A DNA stretch of 64,000 bases, from assembly GCA_036555515.1 (NCBI GenBank), contig DATBLC010000148.1, forward strand, positions 1 to 64,000, written 5' to 3'. The position numbers were made by a program, and so were the translations under genes. Source of the DNA: DATACQ01 sp036555515. Lineage in GTDB: Bacteria; Desulfobacterota; Binatia; UBA9968. Every line of letters begins with the position of its first letter. Within the stretch, counting starts at the first letter, position 1. This document shows positions 61,773 through 64,000 of this stretch, in pieces. A model generated the notes under the pieces. That model had not been told where the DNA came from and ran no database searches. It saw only the letters and a program-made list of their open reading frames with translations.

Positions 61773-61801
61773 TTGACACAATATCGCGGCCTCTGTTAAA
61801 G
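61773..61801 (+). promoter_or_regulatory. Sigma-70 promoter candidate for the DUF4212/symporter operon
   Basis: A perfect TTGACA at 61773-61778 is followed after 17 bp by TTAAAG at 61796-61801, a 3-of-6 match to the -10 box. The gap 61664-61988 otherwise shows no gene; the leader would be about 180 nt. Confidence 0.45.
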
Positions 61802-61988
61802 CGCCCTTATCGACATACCCTGATTTTCTGGCGACAACCTCTCTCGCGCCGCCTCTCAGGGATAAGAATTGAATTTCCTGCCGCGAGCGGCGCTAAGTAA
61901 TGCTTGAGTCCCGCTCGAACGACAAAACCTTTTAAACGACGGTTTTCTCTTGTAGTGACAGTATCCAATTCGCATGGAGGAGGTGCAT

Positions 61989-62258
61989 ATGGCTGATCTC
62001 ACCGAAGAGCAAAAGAAGTCGTACTGGCGTTACAACATGACCTTGACCACTATCCTGCTAATCGTCTGGTTCGTCGTCACCTACCTTATATCCGGCGTTT
62101 GGGCCGAATGGCTGAATCAATTTACCTTCATAGGATTTCCGCTTGGTTATTATATGGCGGCGCAGGGCTCCCTGGCGATCTTCGTCATCGAGATCGCGAT
62201 CTATGCGTACCTGATGAACAAACTCGACGCTGAATACGGCATCCGAGAGGAAGGATAA
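61989..62258 (+). CDS. DUF4212 small subunit of a sodium:solute symporter
   Basis: An 89-residue membrane protein with two helices (TTILLIVWFVVTYLISGVW and GSLAIFVIEIAIYAYLM). The start at 61989 follows GGAGGAGGTG; an in-frame ATG at 61974 would lie inside that site. DUF4212 proteins pair with symporters of the VC_2705 group, as here, where the partner gene begins 4 bp after its stop. It likely stabilises the transporter. Confidence 0.93.
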   Translation: MADLTEEQKKSYWRYNMTLTTILLIVWFVVTYLISGVWAEWLNQFTFIGFPLGYYMAAQGSLAIFVIEIAIYAYLMNKLDAEYGIREEG

Positions 62259-62262
62259 AACT

Positions 62263-64000
62263 ATGAGTCTGCAAAAAATTTTCGCTCTCTATACTCTCAG
62301 CTTCTTAGGCGTGACCATCCTCATCGGGGTTGCGGAGCAACTGTTCGGCTTGCCGCCGCGCTGGATCGGTTGGATCTTCATGGGCCTATCACTGGGCATA
62401 TACATCGTGATCGGCATTATCACACGCACCTCGAATCCCGATCAGTATTACGTGGCCGGCCGCGGCGTTCCCGCCGTGTTCAACGGCATGGCTACGGGGT
62501 CGGACTGGATGTCGGCGGCGTCGTTTATCTCGATGGCCGGCGCTCTTTCCGCCCAGGGATTTGCCGGGCTCGCATATGTCATGGGCTGGACAGGGGGCTA
62601 CCTCTTGCTCGCGGTATTCCTGGGGCCCTATCTCCGGCAATTTGGCGCCTACACGATTCCGGATTTTCTCGGCGCCCGCTACGGCGGTAACTTCGCGCGT
62701 GTCATCGGCGTTGTCGCCGCCATTGCCTGCTCCTTCACCTACCTGATCGCTCAGGTTACCGGAGTCGGTTTGATCGTATCGCGCTTCATCGGGTTGGATT
62801 TCAACATCGGCGTTTTCGTCGGATTAATCGGCGTGCTTTTTTGCTCGGTGCTCGGCGGTATGCGTTCCGTAACCTGGACTCAAGTCGCTCAATACATCAT
62901 TCTTATAGTTTCTTATCTGGTTCCGGTGGTCTATCTCTCCTATCAAATGTTTTCGATTCCGGTCCCGGAGTTGACCTATGGCCGCTTGCTCCAGATCAAC
63001 AATAGCAAAGCGATCGAGATCACGCGCGACGCCAAGGAGAAAGAGACCCGCGCCCTATGGAAAAAGGACGCCGATGAGGCAAATGCCAAGATTAAAGCGG
63101 GTGGTCTCGACGAAGCAACGGCGGAGAAACTCAAAGCGCAAGCGGCTCTCGCCACTAAACAGGCGACGGCCCCCGCGGCCAGCGATGACGCGATAATCGG
63201 CCGGTATCTGACAGTGCCGGGCGGTACAGGCATGTGGAATTTCCTGGCATTGACCTTTTGCTTGATGGTCGGCACTGCCGGGTTGCCGCATATTCTAACA
63301 CGCTACTATACGACGCCGTCGGTGCGGCAGGCGCGAACGTCCGTGGCCTGGTCGCTGTTTTTTATTTTCCTTCTGTATTTTACGGCGCCGGCCTATGCAG
63401 CCTTCGCCCGTTTCGCGATCTATGTGAAGCTGGTGGGAACCAAAATCGCGGAGCTGCCACGCTGGGTTACGCTATGGCAACCCGCCGGCCTCTTCGAGGT
63501 GATCGATAAGGCTGGCGACGGTGTCGTGCATTGGGCGGACTTTGTCGTCAAGTCCACCGACTTCGTCGTTCTGTCGATGCCTGAGGTTGCGGGGTTACCA
63601 TTTGTGATTACCGGCCTCGTTATGGCGGGCGGACTGGCGGCGGCGCTGTCGACGGCAGACGGTCTCTTGCTGACCATTGCCAATGCGTTCTCCCACGACC
63701 TGTACTACAACGTCATCGACCCTCAGGCATCGCTGACCAAGCGGCTCACCATCACCAAGATACTGCTGGTTGTCACTGCGCTAGTGGCGGCCTGGGTTGC
63801 CACATTTCGCGTCGCCATTATCGTCGAGCTGGTGGCATGGGCATTCAGCTTGGCCGGCGCGTCATTTTTTCCAGCGTTGGTCATGGGTATCTGGTGGAGG
63901 CGGGCAAATAAAGCCGGGGCCTGCGTGGGCATGATCGCCGGCCTGGCCATTACTGCTTACTATATGATCGGCAGCCGCTTCTACGGCGTATCTTGGTTCG
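62263..64000 (+). CDS. Sodium:solute symporter, VC_2705/ActP-like (partial, C-terminus beyond window)
   Basis: 579 residues are visible. Start ATG 62263 follows AGGAAGG. SSSF features are QYYVAGRGVPAVFNGMATGS, DWMSAASFISMAGALSAQGF, GAYTIPDFLGARYG and GGLAAALSTADGLLLTIANA. A charged helix-prone segment lies at about 245-305 (DAKEKETRALWKKDADEANA). Relatives take up acetate or other short organic acids with sodium. This fits the acetyl-CoA synthetase gene at 21.6-23.6 kb, although the two are not linked. Confidence 0.92.
   Translation, partial: MSLQKIFALYTLSFLGVTILIGVAEQLFGLPPRWIGWIFMGLSLGIYIVIGIITRTSNPDQYYVAGRGVPAVFNGMATGSDWMSAASFISMAGALSAQGFAGLAYVMGWTGGYLLLAVFLGPYLRQFGAYTIPDFLGARYGGNFARVIGVVAAIACSFTYLIAQVTGVGLIVSRFIGLDFNIGVFVGLIGVLFCSVLGGMRSVTWTQVAQYIILIVSYLVPVVYLSYQMFSIPVPELTYGRLLQINNSKAIEITRDAKEKETRALWKKDADEANAKIKAGGLDEATAEKLKAQAALATKQATAPAASDDAIIGRYLTVPGGTGMWNFLALTFCLMVGTAGLPHILTRYYTTPSVRQARTSVAWSLFFIFLLYFTAPAYAAFARFAIYVKLVGTKIAELPRWVTLWQPAGLFEVIDKAGDGVVHWADFVVKSTDFVVLSMPEVAGLPFVITGLVMAGGLAAALSTADGLLLTIANAFSHDLYYNVIDPQASLTKRLTITKILLVVTALVAAWVATFRVAIIVELVAWAFSLAGASFFPALVMGIWWRRANKAGACVGMIAGLAITAYYMIGSRFYGVSWF

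Noticed and set aside
1..64000. CRISPR arrays, tRNA or rRNA genes, transposases and phage genes
   Set aside because: No regularly spaced direct repeats, cloverleaf sequences, rRNA segments or recombinase/transposase motifs were found by reading.

Overview
The window (about 57% G+C by eye, densely coded, no rRNA or tRNA seen) looks like chromosome from an uncultivated soil or groundwater bacterium. Candidates are a Desulfobacterota/Binatota-like, Rokubacteria-like or Tectomicrobia-like lineage; this is an inference from gene content, not a phylogeny. The signs are many orphan periplasmic binding proteins, UbiD and molybdenum-hydroxylase enzymes, a menaquinol-type bc complex with a multiheme cytochrome, sigma-54 regulators, and short dispersed intergenic repeats. 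Genes cut by the window ends are a secreted methyltransferase (left) and a sodium:solute symporter (right).

1-29.8 kb is an accessory catabolic region. It holds nine binding-protein-like genes with no ABC permease or dedicated importer ATPase. Among them lie an M28 peptidase, a VOC protein coupled to an orphan molybdopterin large subunit, a UbiD decarboxylase overlapping a binding protein, an arylsulfotransferase-like propeller protein, an isochorismatase/asparaginase pair, a large alpha/beta hydrolase, acetyl-CoA synthetase in an operon with three binding proteins, two SDRs, a ferredoxin-NADP reductase-like flavoprotein and a class II aldolase-like protein. The asparaginase and the aldolase lack residues expected in their active sites.

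29.8-35.9 kb is a respiratory operon on the minus strand: small membrane protein, Rieske protein, split cytochrome b, a 55-residue membrane protein, a membrane-anchored coiled-coil octaheme cytochrome c, and a secreted cupredoxin-like protein, closed by a hairpin terminator. It would pass electrons from quinol through Rieske/cytochrome b to the octaheme subunit and perhaps to the copper protein.

36-41.5 kb holds ispF, a DUF3750 gene, a DHA2-type MFS pump, a lone ABC ATPase and a LigJ-like amidohydrolase, separated by inverted pairs of short repeats.

41.6-50.5 kb is the most unusual region. On one strand are a PpiC/SurA-like protein, a 1043-residue exporter (two cNMP domains, C39 peptidase, ABC exporter), a shortened HlyD-like adaptor, a sigma-54 activator, a small secreted Cys-containing protein behind a good -24/-12 promoter, a sensorless histidine kinase, a 58-residue Lys/Gly-rich peptide and a TfuA-like protein whose start overlaps the peptide's stop. 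No YcaO gene is present. I read this as a candidate peptide modification and export system.

50.6-60.4 kb holds an MFS carrier, a broken M48 protease gene, a SIMPL protein and a signalling block: FecR, OmpA-like lipoprotein, CHASE2-PAS histidine kinase, NtrC-type regulator, then a receiver protein and second kinase behind another -24/-12 promoter. The right end has a polysaccharide deacetylase-like gene and a DUF4212/symporter pair.
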